NCBI GenBank assembly: GCA_001898405.1
Contig: MKTW01000001.1
Span: 186,001-250,000, forward strand
Origin: Sphingobacteriales bacterium 44-61
Lineage (GTDB): Bacteria > Bacteroidota > Bacteroidia > Chitinophagales > Chitinophagaceae
Reading direction: 5' to 3'
DNA: 64,000 nt
The translations under genes and the position numbers were made by a program. A model generated the notes under the pieces. It saw nothing but the letters and a program-made list of their open reading frames with translations. It was not told the origin of the DNA and searched no databases. Positions within the stretch are counted from its first letter, which is position 1, and each line of letters starts with the position of its first letter. Positions 1 through 8,830 of the stretch are shown here, piece after piece.

Positions 1-1302
1 CCAATAGGTGAGGCTTCGCCATAACCATTCCAGCGGGCCAAAATAAAAGTATCGTAACCAGATATGGCTCCAGATGATCTGCAGCAGCCAAACAGCCCCT
101 ACTACATAATACACTTCATACCGTTGCAGTTTTCCATACAACCCAAATCCCACTCCATAAAAGATGATACCGCAGATCAGTGACTGGGTAAGATAATTGG
201 TAAAAGCCATTTGCCCTACAGGACGCATCAGTGCAAACAGCCATTTGAACACTCCTGAGCGGTACATCAACATCAGTAATCCGAAAATCCCCAAAGACCG
301 TAAAGTGCGGGATACTGTGTACAAATCGAATTGAATATTCTTTACGTACTCAAACCAGTTGAACTGGTACCTGATCAATGACTGCAACCGGAACCAGGAG
401 ATCGTTAAACCCAATCCCAACCCTACAATTGCCAGCAGCCAGTATATTTTAACAGGGGCTTGTCCTGTTATTATTCCCAATTTAAAAAAGGCCATGCCGA
501 GAAACATGAACATCAATACATCCCATATGCTCATGTACATATATTTTACCAATACATCCAGGTAGATGGACGTTCTGAATTCATAAAGGTCTGCATAACT
601 GCCAGTGGTTTTCCGGATAGCTTTCTCCATCTTCTCGACCTTTTTTTCGTGCCTGGTACTTTCCATGAACTCTTTCATTGCACCCAGGTCTTCTTTTTGC
701 TGAAGAGTGAGTTTGGTTTTAGTGGTATCGATTGCTGCTGCACGCTCTCCTTTTCTGATCATGGCTTTGTCCTGGTACAGATCCCGTGTTTCCCTTAACA
801 TCATCATCAGGAAGCAAACAGAAGCCGCGATTATTAAAGCTTTGGGTGAAAGTTTGCGGAACGTGAATATAATCAACCCATAAGCGCCATAATCAAACAG
901 GATATCTCCCCACCAGAGCAGGAGATAAACATCAACCAGGCCGAAGAACATCAACCATAGTTGCCTGCGCACAAAATAATCTGCCGGCCTTATACCCTCT
1001 ATCCTTTTCTGCTGTCTTTCTATAAACAAAATAATCCCTGCACCAAACAGCATGGAAAACAAAGCACGCTGGGTGCCTTCCGGGATCCATTCCACCAGGC
1101 GCCAAACAGTAAAATTGATCGTGCCGAATTCATGACGGACTGTAGGATCAAAGCCTGCAGGCCCGGGCAAACCAAACCCCGGTATGTTCATCAGCAATAT
1201 GCCCAATATGGCAAATCCTCTAAGGGAATCAATGATAGTGATACGTTCGGATTGGGAAACAGGCGCAGCAATGCTGGCTGGAGTTCCGGCAGTGGTAGTC
1301 AT
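1..1302 (-). CDS. DUF418 domain-containing membrane protein (3' end beyond window)
   Basis: The minus-strand frame is open from an ATG at 1302 to the window edge, giving 434 codons with no stop. The protein begins MTTTAGTPAS and carries SLRGFA at about residues 26-31, followed by LGILLMN, the usual opening of DUF418/YeiB-type polytopic membrane proteins. Several hydrophobic segments follow, with a charged, lysine/glutamate-rich loop in the middle. The last visible residues (GPLEWLWRSLTYW) match the end of DUF418, so only a few residues are missing. DUF418 proteins are inner-membrane proteins of uncertain, possibly transport-related, function. The upstream neighbour on the same strand is a small protein 165 nt away. 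The family call is firm; the role is unknown. Confidence 0.85.
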   Translation of the reverse strand, partial: MTTTAGTPASIAAPVSQSERITIIDSLRGFAILGILLMNIPGFGLPGPAGFDPTVRHEFGTINFTVWRLVEWIPEGTQRALFSMLFGAGIILFIERQQKRIEGIRPADYFVRRQLWLMFFGLVDVYLLLWWGDILFDYGAYGLIIFTFRKLSPKALIIAASVCFLMMMLRETRDLYQDKAMIRKGERAAAIDTTKTKLTLQQKEDLGAMKEFMESTRHEKKVEKMEKAIRKTTGSYADLYEFRTSIYLDVLVKYMYMSIWDVLMFMFLGMAFFKLGIITGQAPVKIYWLLAIVGLGLGLTISWFRLQSLIRYQFNWFEYVKNIQFDLYTVSRTLRSLGIFGLLMLMYRSGVFKWLFALMRPVGQMAFTNYLTQSLICGIIFYGVGFGLYGKLQRYEVYYVVGAVWLLQIIWSHIWLRYFYFGPLEWLWRSLTYW

Positions 1303-1467
1303 GTTGATTGATTTTGATTGGTTATTGGCCGGATAATGCATTCCACAAGGAAGGACCATCATTATTTTCTGTTCATGATCTGCGATCAGCAGAACAGAAA
1401 ATAACTGCAACCCAATGCCGGCTTCATACAATGAATACCGGGCTAATCAATCATAAGCCTGTAATTG

Positions 1468-1722
1468 TTATTCCCAAACCAGGTTGGTGCCGTCTTTTGC
1501 TTTCTCCAGCCCGGCGGAAGTGATGCGGATAATCAGAGTGTCCTGCTGTTCGGTAACTACCAACTCTTCTTCTTCCAGCAACCTGAGTTGCTCGCTGATA
1601 AAAGACCAGTCCTGAAATTGACGGAGGATCAGTTCCCTTGGCCGGCAGGCATACTGCTCTGGTTGCGGGTCCTCTTTTACGATAGAATAGATGGTGTGCA
1701 AAAGCTGGTAATGGTCTAGCAT
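1468..1722 (-). CDS. Small winged-helix-like protein of unknown function
   Basis: This is an 84-residue acidic protein starting MLDHYQLLHTIYSIVKED. The spacing of hydrophobic residues (helix, helix, then LRLLEEEELVVTEQQDTLIIRITSAGLEKA) resembles a winged-helix fold with a beta-wing followed by a final helix. TSAGLEKA recalls the end of wings in many small DNA-binding or protein-interaction wHTH domains. It lies upstream of the DUF418 gene on the same strand and could be co-transcribed, although the 165 nt gap leaves room for a separate promoter. A plus-strand frame of the same length overlaps it almost exactly, but its composition (Phe, Gln and Cys rich) looks non-coding. I do not recognise a named family. 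Confidence 0.6.
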   Translation of the reverse strand: MLDHYQLLHTIYSIVKEDPQPEQYACRPRELILRQFQDWSFISEQLRLLEEEELVVTEQQDTLIIRITSAGLEKAKDGTNLVWE

Positions 1723-1814
1723 ATTCTAAAAATATCGGAAAAACAGGTCCCATGCCCAATAACTTATCAACATTTTTTTTAACCCGTTCTGGTCACCGTT
1801 TACAATATTTTCCC

Positions 1815-1872
1815 CTTCCCGTCCTCCCGCCTTACCGGTAAGTTTTTACCGGTAAGGCGGGAAGGACGGGAA
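1815..1872. repeat. Long intergenic palindrome, copy 1
   Basis: This is a near-perfect inverted repeat. The left arm at about 1816-1841 and the right arm at 1846-1872 pair along their whole length except for one unpaired T, around a GTTT loop (1842-1845). The tip TTACCGGTAA is itself palindromic. The stem carries GTCCT/AGGAC where copy 2 (13811-13877) carries GTTCT/AGAAC. It lies in the divergent region between the winged-helix-like gene and the SIMPL gene, so it is not placed as a terminator for either, and no T-tract follows it. Confidence 0.85.
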
Positions 1873-1999
1873 GAAAGCATTTCAAATAGTATTTGTCTTG
1901 TTTCCTGTAAATCAGATTGTATTTGCTAAAAAAAAGTGAATACACCAAACACCTTATGTAATGCTTTTGCAGAACGTATCTTGTAAAAAACGTTTGATC

Positions 2000-2722
2000 A
2001 TGAAAACTATTTTGACAAGTCTCGCATTCGCATTGTTAGTTCAAACCAGTATGGCGCAACAAGGCCAGCCTGTGTACACCGTTAATCCTTTCCCTAAAAC
2101 CATTTCTGTAAGCGGCAGTGCTGAAATGGAGATCGTACCGGATGAAATATATGTCCAGATCACCCTGATGGAATATCAGAAGAAAGGAGAATCCAAAAAA
2201 GACCTGGAAAGTATCAGAGCAGCCTTCCTGGCGGCCTGCAGGGCTATCGGCATACCTGATTCGCTGATCAGTATCGCCTCTTATTCGGGGTACAACAACT
2301 ATTATGAGCTGAAAAAAAAGAAAAAAGGTACTGATATGCTCGCGCAGATCACATACCAGGTGAAGTTTTCCAGTAGCCGTCAGATGGACGAACTGGTGGA
2401 AAAGCTGGACGATGACGCCACTAAAAACTTCCAGATCGTTTCTACCAGTCATAGTAAGATGCCTGAATTCAGGAAACAATTGAAGATAAAAGCGGTGCAG
2501 ATCGCACGTGAAAAAGGTTTGTACCTGAGTGAAGCCATCGGTGAAAAACTGGGTGAGGCCATCACCATCAATGAACCTGCCGAATGGCAGCCTTACTTCA
2601 TGAGCTCTGCGCAAAGCAATATGCTGATGCGCGACCAGGCCAGCCCCGAAAGTGGCTCACAGATAGACTTCAAGAAGATGAAACTAAGATTTGAAGTGAA
2701 TGTTGTGTTCGCACTGAAATAA
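2000..2722 (+). CDS. SIMPL (DUF541) domain periplasmic protein
   Basis: This is a 240-residue protein with a clear signal peptide, MKTILTSLAFALLVQTSMAQ. I chose the ATG at 2000 rather than the upstream in-frame ATG at 1961 because the signal peptide begins there. The mature protein starts with KTISVSGSAEMEIVPDEIYV, the hallmark opening of the SIMPL/DUF541 family (relatives include BP26 and YggE), and continues with the expected alternation of beta strands and helices. SIMPL proteins are periplasmic or outer-membrane associated; some form oligomeric channel-like assemblies, but their biochemical role is unsettled. The gene is monocistronic in appearance. A perfect hairpin 40 nt after the stop could terminate it. 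Confidence 0.85.
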   Translation: MKTILTSLAFALLVQTSMAQQGQPVYTVNPFPKTISVSGSAEMEIVPDEIYVQITLMEYQKKGESKKDLESIRAAFLAACRAIGIPDSLISIASYSGYNNYYELKKKKKGTDMLAQITYQVKFSSSRQMDELVEKLDDDATKNFQIVSTSHSKMPEFRKQLKIKAVQIAREKGLYLSEAIGEKLGEAITINEPAEWQPYFMSSAQSNMLMRDQASPESGSQIDFKKMKLRFEVNVVFALK

Positions 2723-2735
2723 TGGGCCATACGCT

Positions 2736-2743
2736 TACTTTTG
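2736..2743 (+). promoter_or_regulatory. Bacteroidota -7 box TACTTTTG for the GT2 gene
   Basis: TACTTTTG matches TAnnTTTG. It lies 14 nt after the SIMPL stop and 68 nt before the GT2 start, so the predicted leader contains the 2763-2788 hairpin. Confidence 0.55.
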
Positions 2744-2762
2744 TGTGGTAAACACATTTAAT

Positions 2763-2788
2763 GGTGAAGAGCCCAGGGGCTCTTCACC
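2763..2788 (+). terminator. Perfect 12-bp hairpin between SIMPL and GT2 genes
   Basis: The arms 2763-2774 (GGTGAAGAGCCC) and 2777-2788 are exact reverse complements around a 2-nt centre. The following TCTTATTTCC is only moderately T-rich. It could terminate SIMPL transcription, but it also lies downstream of the TACTTTTG box and would sit in the GT2 leader, where it could act as a leader hairpin. Confidence 0.6.
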
Positions 2789-2811
2789 TCTTATTTCCTG
2801 CTTAAAGAACA

Positions 2812-3687
2812 ATGAAAGTCTGTGGTTTCTCTTTTGTACGCAATGGTGTGAAACTGGGATATCCTTTTATAGAAGCCATTCGTTCCATTCTTCCTCTATG
2901 CGATGAAGTGATTGTAGCAGTGGGCGACTCCACTGATAATACGCTGGAAATACTGCGCAGCCTTGACCCCAAAGTAACCATTATTGAAACCGCATGGGAT
3001 GAAACCCTGAAAGAAGGAGGACGTGTGCTGGCCGTGGAAACAAACAAAGCTTTCCAGGCCATTCCAGCAAAGTATGATTGGTGTATTTATATACAGGGCG
3101 ATGAAGTGATCCATGAGAAATATTTTCCTGTGATAAAGGGAGCCATGGAAAAATACCTGCACAATAAAAAAGTGGAAGGCTTCCTGTTCAATTATATTCA
3201 TTTCTTCGGTTCTTATGCTTATGTAGGCATCAACAGTGCCTGGTACAGGCATGAGATCAGGATCATCCGGAACGACAAGAATATATTTTCTTACCGCGAC
3301 GCACAAGGCTTCCGTAAAAGACCAAATGAGAAACTGAAAGTGAAGCTGCTCGATGCGTATGTATATCACTATGGATGGGTAAGATACCCGGAAGAGCTGA
3401 AAGAAAAAGAAAAAGCAAAGATCCGCTTATACAACCCGGATGAAGGAGCCGTACAGGGCCATGCAGATTTCATGAACCAGTACACCTACGAAAAAGCGAT
3501 CGAGCCTGTAGCGCTTTTTGAAGGCACCCACCCGGCAGTAATGCAGGATAGGGTGGCAAAGCAAAACTGGAGCTATCAACCCGATCTTTCGCTCCGCTAC
3601 GCTTCATTAAAGGATCGCTTTAAAAAGTTTATGGGAAAATGGACAGGATGGTTTCCGGGAGAGTACAAAAATTTTAAGATCATTTAA
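2812..3687 (+). CDS. Glycosyltransferase family 2 (GT-A fold)
   Basis: This 291-residue cytoplasmic protein begins MKVCGFSFVRNG, with a GT-A style nucleotide-sugar half: CDEVIVAVGDSTDNTLEILRSL at about residues 30-51 is typical of family 2 transferases. IYIQGDEVIHEKY at about residues 92-104 occupies the place of the DxD metal-binding motif. The C-terminal half is rich in aromatic and lysine residues, without membrane segments, and ends in a basic segment that could contact membrane or acceptor. No other glycan genes are adjacent, so the acceptor cannot be inferred. It is expressed from its own -7 box and followed by a strong terminator shared with clpB. Confidence 0.8.
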   Translation: MKVCGFSFVRNGVKLGYPFIEAIRSILPLCDEVIVAVGDSTDNTLEILRSLDPKVTIIETAWDETLKEGGRVLAVETNKAFQAIPAKYDWCIYIQGDEVIHEKYFPVIKGAMEKYLHNKKVEGFLFNYIHFFGSYAYVGINSAWYRHEIRIIRNDKNIFSYRDAQGFRKRPNEKLKVKLLDAYVYHYGWVRYPEELKEKEKAKIRLYNPDEGAVQGHADFMNQYTYEKAIEPVALFEGTHPAVMQDRVAKQNWSYQPDLSLRYASLKDRFKKFMGKWTGWFPGEYKNFKII

Positions 3688-3695
3688 CTAAACGA

Positions 3696-3723
3696 AAACG
3701 GCAAGGAATAATCCTTGCCGTTT
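3696..3723. terminator. Bidirectional terminator between GT2 gene and clpB
   Basis: An 11-bp stem (3696-3706 with 3713-3723) closes a 6-nt AATAAT loop. It carries AAA on one flank and TTT on the other, between two convergent genes, so it can serve both strands. Confidence 0.85.
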
Positions 3724-3757
3724 CTATATTAACTTCATTAGACAATGAAGGGGTATT

Positions 3758-6382
3758 TTACTTCTTCCCTGTCTTTTCCAGTTCCGGTGTTTCATTCCTG
3801 AACACAACCGTGTTATCAAATACATCCACCAGCACCGGATGGGTTTTATCAATATCCCCTGCAAGTATCCTTTTGCTCAACTGGTTGACGATCTCTTTTT
3901 GTATCAGCCTTTTCAATGGCCTTGCACCGAATTGCGGGTCGAATCCCTGATCGGCAAGGTACTCCAGTGCATAATCGCTGAACTCCAATTGAATACCACT
4001 TTGCGCTACCAGTTTCTTCAGGTTGCCCAACTGGATCTTTACAATGCCCATGATCTGCTTCTTCAGCAAAGGCTGGAACATAATGATCTCATCCACCCTG
4101 TTCAGGAATTCCGGACGGATGGTTTGCCGCAGCAGGTTCATCACTTCCAATTTGGCTTTTTCTGTAGCCTCTTCCACATTCTTTTCATTAACGTTATCAA
4201 AAGCATCCATGATCAGGTGGCTTCCGATATTGCTGGTCATGATGATGATGGTGTTTTTGAAATTGACCACTCTTCCTTTATTGTCGGTCAACCGTCCATC
4301 ATCCAGCACCTGCAACAACACGTTCCATACATCAGGGTGGGCTTTCTCGATCTCATCGAGCAATACCACACTGTAAGGTTTTCTTCTCACTGCTTCTGTG
4401 AGCTGGCCACCTTCATCATAACCAACATAACCCGGAGGCGCACCAACAAGCCTGCTCACTGTATGTTTTTCCTGGTATTCACTCATGTCGATCCTCGTCA
4501 TCATGCTTTCATCATCAAACAGGTATTCAGCGAGGGCTTTTGCCAGTTCGGTTTTACCCACACCTGTTGTTCCAAGGAATATAAATGAACCGATCGGTTT
4601 CTTTGGATCATTCAATCCTGCACGGCTGCGGCGGATTGCATCTGCTACAGCAGTGATCGCTTCATCCTGACCCACTACCCTTTCATGCAGATGCTCTTCG
4701 AGATGCAGCAGTTTTTCTTTATCGCTCTGCATCATTTTAGTTACAGGAATACCGGTGATCTTGGCCACGCTTTCTGCAATGTCTTCTGCATCCACTTCTT
4801 CTTTAGTGATCCTTGAATTCTCGCTGATGGCAGCCAGCTGATCAGAATAATCCTTGATCTGTTTTTCCTGTTCTTTTATTTTACCGTAGCGTATCTCAGC
4901 TACTTTGCCATAATCGCCTTCACGTTCTGCTTTTTCAGCTTCCAGTTTCAGTTGTTCAATTGCTGCTTTACCGCTCTGCACTTTTTCCACGATCTCTTTT
5001 TCTTCTTTCCATTTCGCTCTGAACGTATCCCTTTGCACAGACAGGTTAGCGATCTCTGTATTGAGTTGCTTCAGCTTTTCCTCATCGTTCTCACGTTTGA
5101 TCGCTTCCCTTTCTATTTCCAGTTGGCGGATCTGTCTTTCCAGTGTATCAAGTTCTTCAGGCATGGAATTCATCTCGAGCCTGAGCTTCGCTGCGCTTTC
5201 ATCGATCAGGTCAATTGCTTTGTCGGGCAGGAAACGGTCTGTGATATAACGGCTCGACAATTCCACGGCGGCAATGATCGCTTCATCCTTGATCCGCACA
5301 TGGTGGTGCGTTTCATACCGGTCTTTCAATCCCCTCAGGATGGAAATGGCATCTTCCACACTCGGTTCATCAATGAACACTTTCTGGAATCGCCTTTCAA
5401 GCGCTTTGTCTTTTTCAAAAAATTTCTGGTACTCAGTTAAAGTGGTGGCACCCACGGCACGGAGTTCACCACGCGACAGCGCAGGCTTCAGGATATTGGC
5501 TGCATCCATTGCACCTTCGCCGCCACCGGCACCTACCAGTGTGTGTATCTCATCAATAAACAAAATGATCTCTCCATCGCTGCCGCTCACTTCTTTCACC
5601 ACACCTTTCAATCTTTCTTCAAATTCGCCTTTGTATTTGGCACCGGCGATCAGCAAGCCCATATCCAATGCATAGATCACTTTTGATTTCAGGTTTTCCG
5701 GCACATCACCATTTACGATACGATGTGCGATACCTTCCGCAATGGCTGTTTTACCTACACCAGGCTCACCTACCAGTATGGGGTTGTTCTTGGTGCGGCG
5801 GGAAAGTATATGAAGCGTTCTCCTGATCTCTTCATCACGGCCGATCACAGGGTCAAGCTTTCCCTGGCGTGCCAGCTCATTCAGGTTCTTCGCATATTTA
5901 TTCAGTGCGTTGAATTCCTGGGTTTGTGTTTGAGAAGTAACTGTTTCGCCTTTACGCAGTTCCCTGATGGCAGCTACCAGTCCTTTTTCAGTAAGGCCTG
6001 CATTTTTCAGCAGCTTGGCTGTTTCATCATTTCCCTGCACAATTGCCAGCAAGATGTGTTCGGGTGTTACAAATTCGTCGTTGAACTGCTTCAAGGCAGC
6101 CCCTGCCCGCAACACTACGTTGTTGGCTTCCCGGCTGATCTGCTGGGCAGGATCGCCAGAGGTTTTGGGAAGTTTATTGATCAGTTCATCCAGGCGGGTA
6201 TCCACCAGGTTGACGGTAACATTGTTTTTCTTTAATAAATAATCCACGGGAGAATCTTCCTGTTCCAGCAAGGCCTTCAGCAAGTGCTCCGTTTCAATAT
6301 TCGGGCTCTTGGCATTAAAGGCGATCTGCTGTGCCTGTTGGAAGGCTTCAGCCGCTTTTATGGTAAAATTTCCTAGGTTCAT
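3758..6382 (-). CDS. clpB: ATP-dependent disaggregase ClpB
   Basis: This is a cytoplasmic Hsp100 chaperone that threads aggregated protein through a hexameric ring, working with DnaK. The start is set at 6382 ([14 protein letters not shown]), the normal ClpB N-terminus; the longer in-frame start at 6433 adds 17 unrelated residues. That gives 874 residues, the usual length. Seen in order: two N-domain Clp repeats, a first AAA+ module with Walker A GEPGVGKT near residue 200, and DEIHTL Walker B. Next comes a long coiled-coil middle domain (about 400-530, rich in Glu/Lys), which distinguishes ClpB from ClpA/ClpC. The second AAA+ module has GTTGVGKT and [12 protein letters not shown]. The divergent upstream region to the serine hydrolase shows no obvious heat-shock operator to my eye. 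Confidence 0.98.
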   Translation of the reverse strand: MNLGNFTIKAAEAFQQAQQIAFNAKSPNIETEHLLKALLEQEDSPVDYLLKKNNVTVNLVDTRLDELINKLPKTSGDPAQQISREANNVVLRAGAALKQFNDEFVTPEHILLAIVQGNDETAKLLKNAGLTEKGLVAAIRELRKGETVTSQTQTQEFNALNKYAKNLNELARQGKLDPVIGRDEEIRRTLHILSRRTKNNPILVGEPGVGKTAIAEGIAHRIVNGDVPENLKSKVIYALDMGLLIAGAKYKGEFEERLKGVVKEVSGSDGEIILFIDEIHTLVGAGGGEGAMDAANILKPALSRGELRAVGATTLTEYQKFFEKDKALERRFQKVFIDEPSVEDAISILRGLKDRYETHHHVRIKDEAIIAAVELSSRYITDRFLPDKAIDLIDESAAKLRLEMNSMPEELDTLERQIRQLEIEREAIKRENDEEKLKQLNTEIANLSVQRDTFRAKWKEEKEIVEKVQSGKAAIEQLKLEAEKAEREGDYGKVAEIRYGKIKEQEKQIKDYSDQLAAISENSRITKEEVDAEDIAESVAKITGIPVTKMMQSDKEKLLHLEEHLHERVVGQDEAITAVADAIRRSRAGLNDPKKPIGSFIFLGTTGVGKTELAKALAEYLFDDESMMTRIDMSEYQEKHTVSRLVGAPPGYVGYDEGGQLTEAVRRKPYSVVLLDEIEKAHPDVWNVLLQVLDDGRLTDNKGRVVNFKNTIIIMTSNIGSHLIMDAFDNVNEKNVEEATEKAKLEVMNLLRQTIRPEFLNRVDEIIMFQPLLKKQIMGIVKIQLGNLKKLVAQSGIQLEFSDYALEYLADQGFDPQFGARPLKRLIQKEIVNQLSKRILAGDIDKTHPVLVDVFDNTVVFRNETPELEKTGKK

Positions 6383-6433
6383 ATATTTAATATTATCGTT
6401 GATTTGAGTTGTTGAACCGGTTATACAATTCAT

Positions 6434-6544
6434 ACAAACCGTATAACATAATTCAAATTAATTAGCGTTATTAGTCCCTACAGAATTCACGCCATTCGTA
6501 TAATTCGTCTTATTTGTGTAATTAGTAGTTAAAAATCAGTAAAG
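6434..6544. repeat. AT-rich intergenic with ATTCRCGCCATTCGT-type repeat fragment
   Basis: Between divergent clpB and the serine hydrolase. 6485-6500 reads ATTCACGCCATTCGTA, differing by one base over 15 nt from the repeat core clustered at 59509-59654. It is followed by a degenerate ATAATTCGTCTTATTTGTG run. It looks like a fragment of a dispersed intergenic repeat. Confidence 0.5.
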
Positions 6545-7600
6545 ATGTCATATAAATCCCTTCCGATCTGCATGAAAGTCATGTCTGTAGCCGTTTTGCT
6601 GTTATTCTTGCAGCCTCTCCAGGCCCAGCTAAATACGGCTGAGTTGGACGCTGCCTTCCAGTCCCGCCAGAAGCAATTGGGAAATAATGCAGTAGCCATG
6701 ATCTGGAAGGATGATACCCTCGTTTATAAAAAAGAACTGGGTGATTTTAACACCAAAACGGCCACGCCGGTTGCCATTGCCAGTTGCAGCAAATGGCTGA
6801 CTGCTGTTCTCGTCATGCAATTTGTCGAAGAAGGGAAGCTTTCCCTTGATGATAAGATCGGCCGCTGGCTGCCCGAGTTTGACCGCTATGGGAAAAGCTA
6901 TATCACTGTCCGCAATTGCCTTTCGCAGATGACAGGCATCGAGGATGATGCCAATTTTTTAAAGAAGCTTTTCCAGCGGAAAAAATTCCAATCCCTGGAA
7001 GAAGAAGTGAACTCATTTGCGGCCAGGGAGATCAGGGCCAACCCCGGCACCGATTTCTGGTATGGCCCTATCGGGCTTAATATTGCCGGCCGGGTGCTGG
7101 AAGTGGTGAGTAAGAAAAGGTTTGATGTGCTGATCAAACAAAAGCTGTTTACCCCGCTGGCCATGCGCAGAACAAGTTTTACCGCTACAGATGGCGGCCC
7201 TGTAAATCCTTCCGGTGGCGCTTATTCCACACCAGACGATTATATGCGCTTCCTGGTGATGCTGCTCAATAAAGGAAAGGGCAATGGCAAACAAATACTC
7301 AGCGAAGAATCCGTGAACACATTAATGCAGATACAAACCAAACCTTCCCAGATCAAATATGCTCCCAAAGCGGCAGAAGGTTTTAACTACACGCTGGGAA
7401 GCTGGGCAGTGGAAGAGAAAGACGGGAAAGCGACTGCGCTGGCAAGCCCGGGTTTATTCGGCACCTGGCCAATGATTGATTTTTGCCGGGGTTATGCGTA
7501 TCTTGTTTTTACCAAAACCCTGCTTACCGAAGAAAAAGCAGGTATACATCTTGAGTTAAAAAAGATCATTGATCAGCAGATAAAACCTTCCTGTCCCTGA
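6545..7600 (+). CDS. Exported serine hydrolase (beta-lactamase/class C PBP family)
   Basis: This 351-residue protein has an N-terminal hydrophobic signal (to about residue 28, LQPLQAQ). It has the S-x-x-K nucleophile motif at S80-K83 (ASCSKW) in the context LTAVLVMQFVEEGKLSLDDKIGRWLP, typical of class C beta-lactamase-like esterases and peptidases. The second motif, normally Y-x-N, reads Y173-G-P, so the Asn is absent; N179 is nearby. The third motif region is SPGLFGTWPMID, as in the EstB-like esterase branch. It probably hydrolyses an ester or peptide in the periplasm; the substrate is unknown. The ATG at 6572 is an alternative start giving a tighter signal peptide. The next gene follows after 8 nt and is probably co-transcribed. 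Confidence 0.8.
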   Translation: MSYKSLPICMKVMSVAVLLLFLQPLQAQLNTAELDAAFQSRQKQLGNNAVAMIWKDDTLVYKKELGDFNTKTATPVAIASCSKWLTAVLVMQFVEEGKLSLDDKIGRWLPEFDRYGKSYITVRNCLSQMTGIEDDANFLKKLFQRKKFQSLEEEVNSFAAREIRANPGTDFWYGPIGLNIAGRVLEVVSKKRFDVLIKQKLFTPLAMRRTSFTATDGGPVNPSGGAYSTPDDYMRFLVMLLNKGKGNGKQILSEESVNTLMQIQTKPSQIKYAPKAAEGFNYTLGSWAVEEKDGKATALASPGLFGTWPMIDFCRGYAYLVFTKTLLTEEKAGIHLELKKIIDQQIKPSCP

Positions 7601-7608
7601 TCGGCAGT

Positions 7609-7947
7609 ATGTATGAACACCGCAAACAGAAGCTGGCCCCCATGCGGGTGTTTTACCGGCGGGTATTGAACAATATCCTGCTGGCAATGAGCATTCTGTT
7701 CGTTTGCCTGCTGATCGGTATTTTCGGCTATCACTACACGGCCAATATCCCCTGGCTCGATTCGCTACATAACGCATCCATGATCTTAAGCGGAATGGGA
7801 CCGGTGGTGGAGATCACCACGGTGGGCGGCAAATGGTTCTCTTCACTGTATGCTATTTTCAGCGGGGTCGTCTTTATTACCAATATCGGCGTGATACTGG
7901 CCCCGGTAATGCACCGGATGTTTCACCGGCTCCATCTTGAGGATTAG
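7609..7947 (+). CDS. Two-TM channel-like membrane protein with atypical pore motif
   Basis: A 112-residue protein with two transmembrane segments (about 22-46 and 79-102) separated by a re-entrant-like stretch, WLDSLHNASMILSGMGPVV. The layout TM, pore helix, TM matches two-TM ion channels of the Ion_trans_2 type. Where potassium channels have T-V-G-Y-G-D, this protein has L-S-G-M-G-P, so the filter Tyr is Met and the following Asp is Pro. Close relatives are annotated in databases as potassium-channel-like hypothetical proteins (from memory). It begins 8 nt after the serine hydrolase, suggesting an operon, though no functional link is obvious. Ion selectivity cannot be inferred. Confidence 0.6.
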   Translation: MYEHRKQKLAPMRVFYRRVLNNILLAMSILFVCLLIGIFGYHYTANIPWLDSLHNASMILSGMGPVVEITTVGGKWFSSLYAIFSGVVFITNIGVILAPVMHRMFHRLHLED

Positions 7948-8002
7948 AAGGTACAATTGTGCTACATAAACACTACTTGTTACATGTAAAAGGATCTTCT
8001 CC

Positions 8003-8010
8003 TAATTTTG
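8003..8010 (+). promoter_or_regulatory. -7 box TAATTTTG, 4 nt before the start codon
   Basis: TAATTTTG is an exact TAnnTTTG match, with CAAA between it and the ATG at 8015. A TTG at 7977-7979 may be the -33 element, though the 23-nt spacing is long. The predicted transcript would start at or next to the ATG. Confidence 0.65.
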
Positions 8011-8014
8011 CAAA

Positions 8015-8830
8015 ATGAAAAGAACGGCTTTATTGATAGCACTGCTATCCGGCACTATATTACTGCACGCACAAGACAAGAAACACAAAGAACACTGGAT
8101 AAAGGGAGTGTACCTCCAATGGGGTTATAATGTGGATGCTTATAGCCGCAGTGATATTCATTTTAAAATGAGCAATGGCGATAACTTTACACTGCACAGT
8201 GTGAAGGCTCATGACTCGGGTGATTTTGATGCAGTGTATAAAAAACCAACAGAAGTTTCCATCCCACAATACAATTACCGCATCGGTTTCTACCTGAATA
8301 AAACCCGTTCCAAAGCAATCGAGATAAATTTTGATCACACCAAGTATATTGTAACAGACGGACAAACAGCCAGGGTAACGGGTACTATCGGCGGGGTAAA
8401 AGTGGATGGAGACAGTGTGCTGAACCCTAAAACATTTTTACATTTCGAGCATTCTGATGGCGCCAACTGGTTGCACATAAATTATGTGCGTTTGTACAAT
8501 GGTTTACAAAACCACTCACACACCCGCAGCATCATTAAATACATGTGGAAAGCAGGGGCAGGCATTAATATCCCGCGTACCGATTTTACCTGGAAAGGCG
8601 ACCGGCTGAACAATAAATTCCATATTGCAGGTTACAATATCAGCACAGAGGCCGGTCTCCGCCTCTATCCTTTTAAAAGGCTATTCCTGGAAGCGACAGG
8701 TAAAACAGGTTATGTGCGATATGTAAATGCTTTGGCAAATACGTCTGCTTCCAAAGGCAACAGGGCCACCCATGCATTCACTTACCTGGAAGCAATTGCA
8801 ACATTGGGGATTGAGATCGGCCATCTGTAA
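8015..8830 (+). CDS. Exported outer-membrane-type beta-barrel protein, unknown function
   Basis: A 271-residue protein with a signal peptide (MKRTALLIALLSGTILLHAQ, cleavage after about 20). The mature part consists of alternating short strands rich in aromatic residues (IKGVYLQWGYNVDAYS, YNYRIGFYLNK, KAIEINFDH, LRLYPFKRLFLEATGKTGYVRY). It ends in a final strand YLEAIATLGIEIGHL, as in small outer-membrane beta-barrels. I do not recognise a named family. A perfect TAnnTTTG box ends 4 nt before the ATG. Its stop codon abuts, with no gap, the stop codon of the convergent transglutaminase gene, so no terminator fits between them. Confidence 0.65.
   Translation: MKRTALLIALLSGTILLHAQDKKHKEHWIKGVYLQWGYNVDAYSRSDIHFKMSNGDNFTLHSVKAHDSGDFDAVYKKPTEVSIPQYNYRIGFYLNKTRSKAIEINFDHTKYIVTDGQTARVTGTIGGVKVDGDSVLNPKTFLHFEHSDGANWLHINYVRLYNGLQNHSHTRSIIKYMWKAGAGINIPRTDFTWKGDRLNNKFHIAGYNISTEAGLRLYPFKRLFLEATGKTGYVRYVNALANTSASKGNRATHAFTYLEAIATLGIEIGHL

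Noticed and set aside
3839-4588. 249-codon plus-strand frame inside clpB
   Set aside because: Antisense shadow of the clpB AAA+ module with low-complexity composition.
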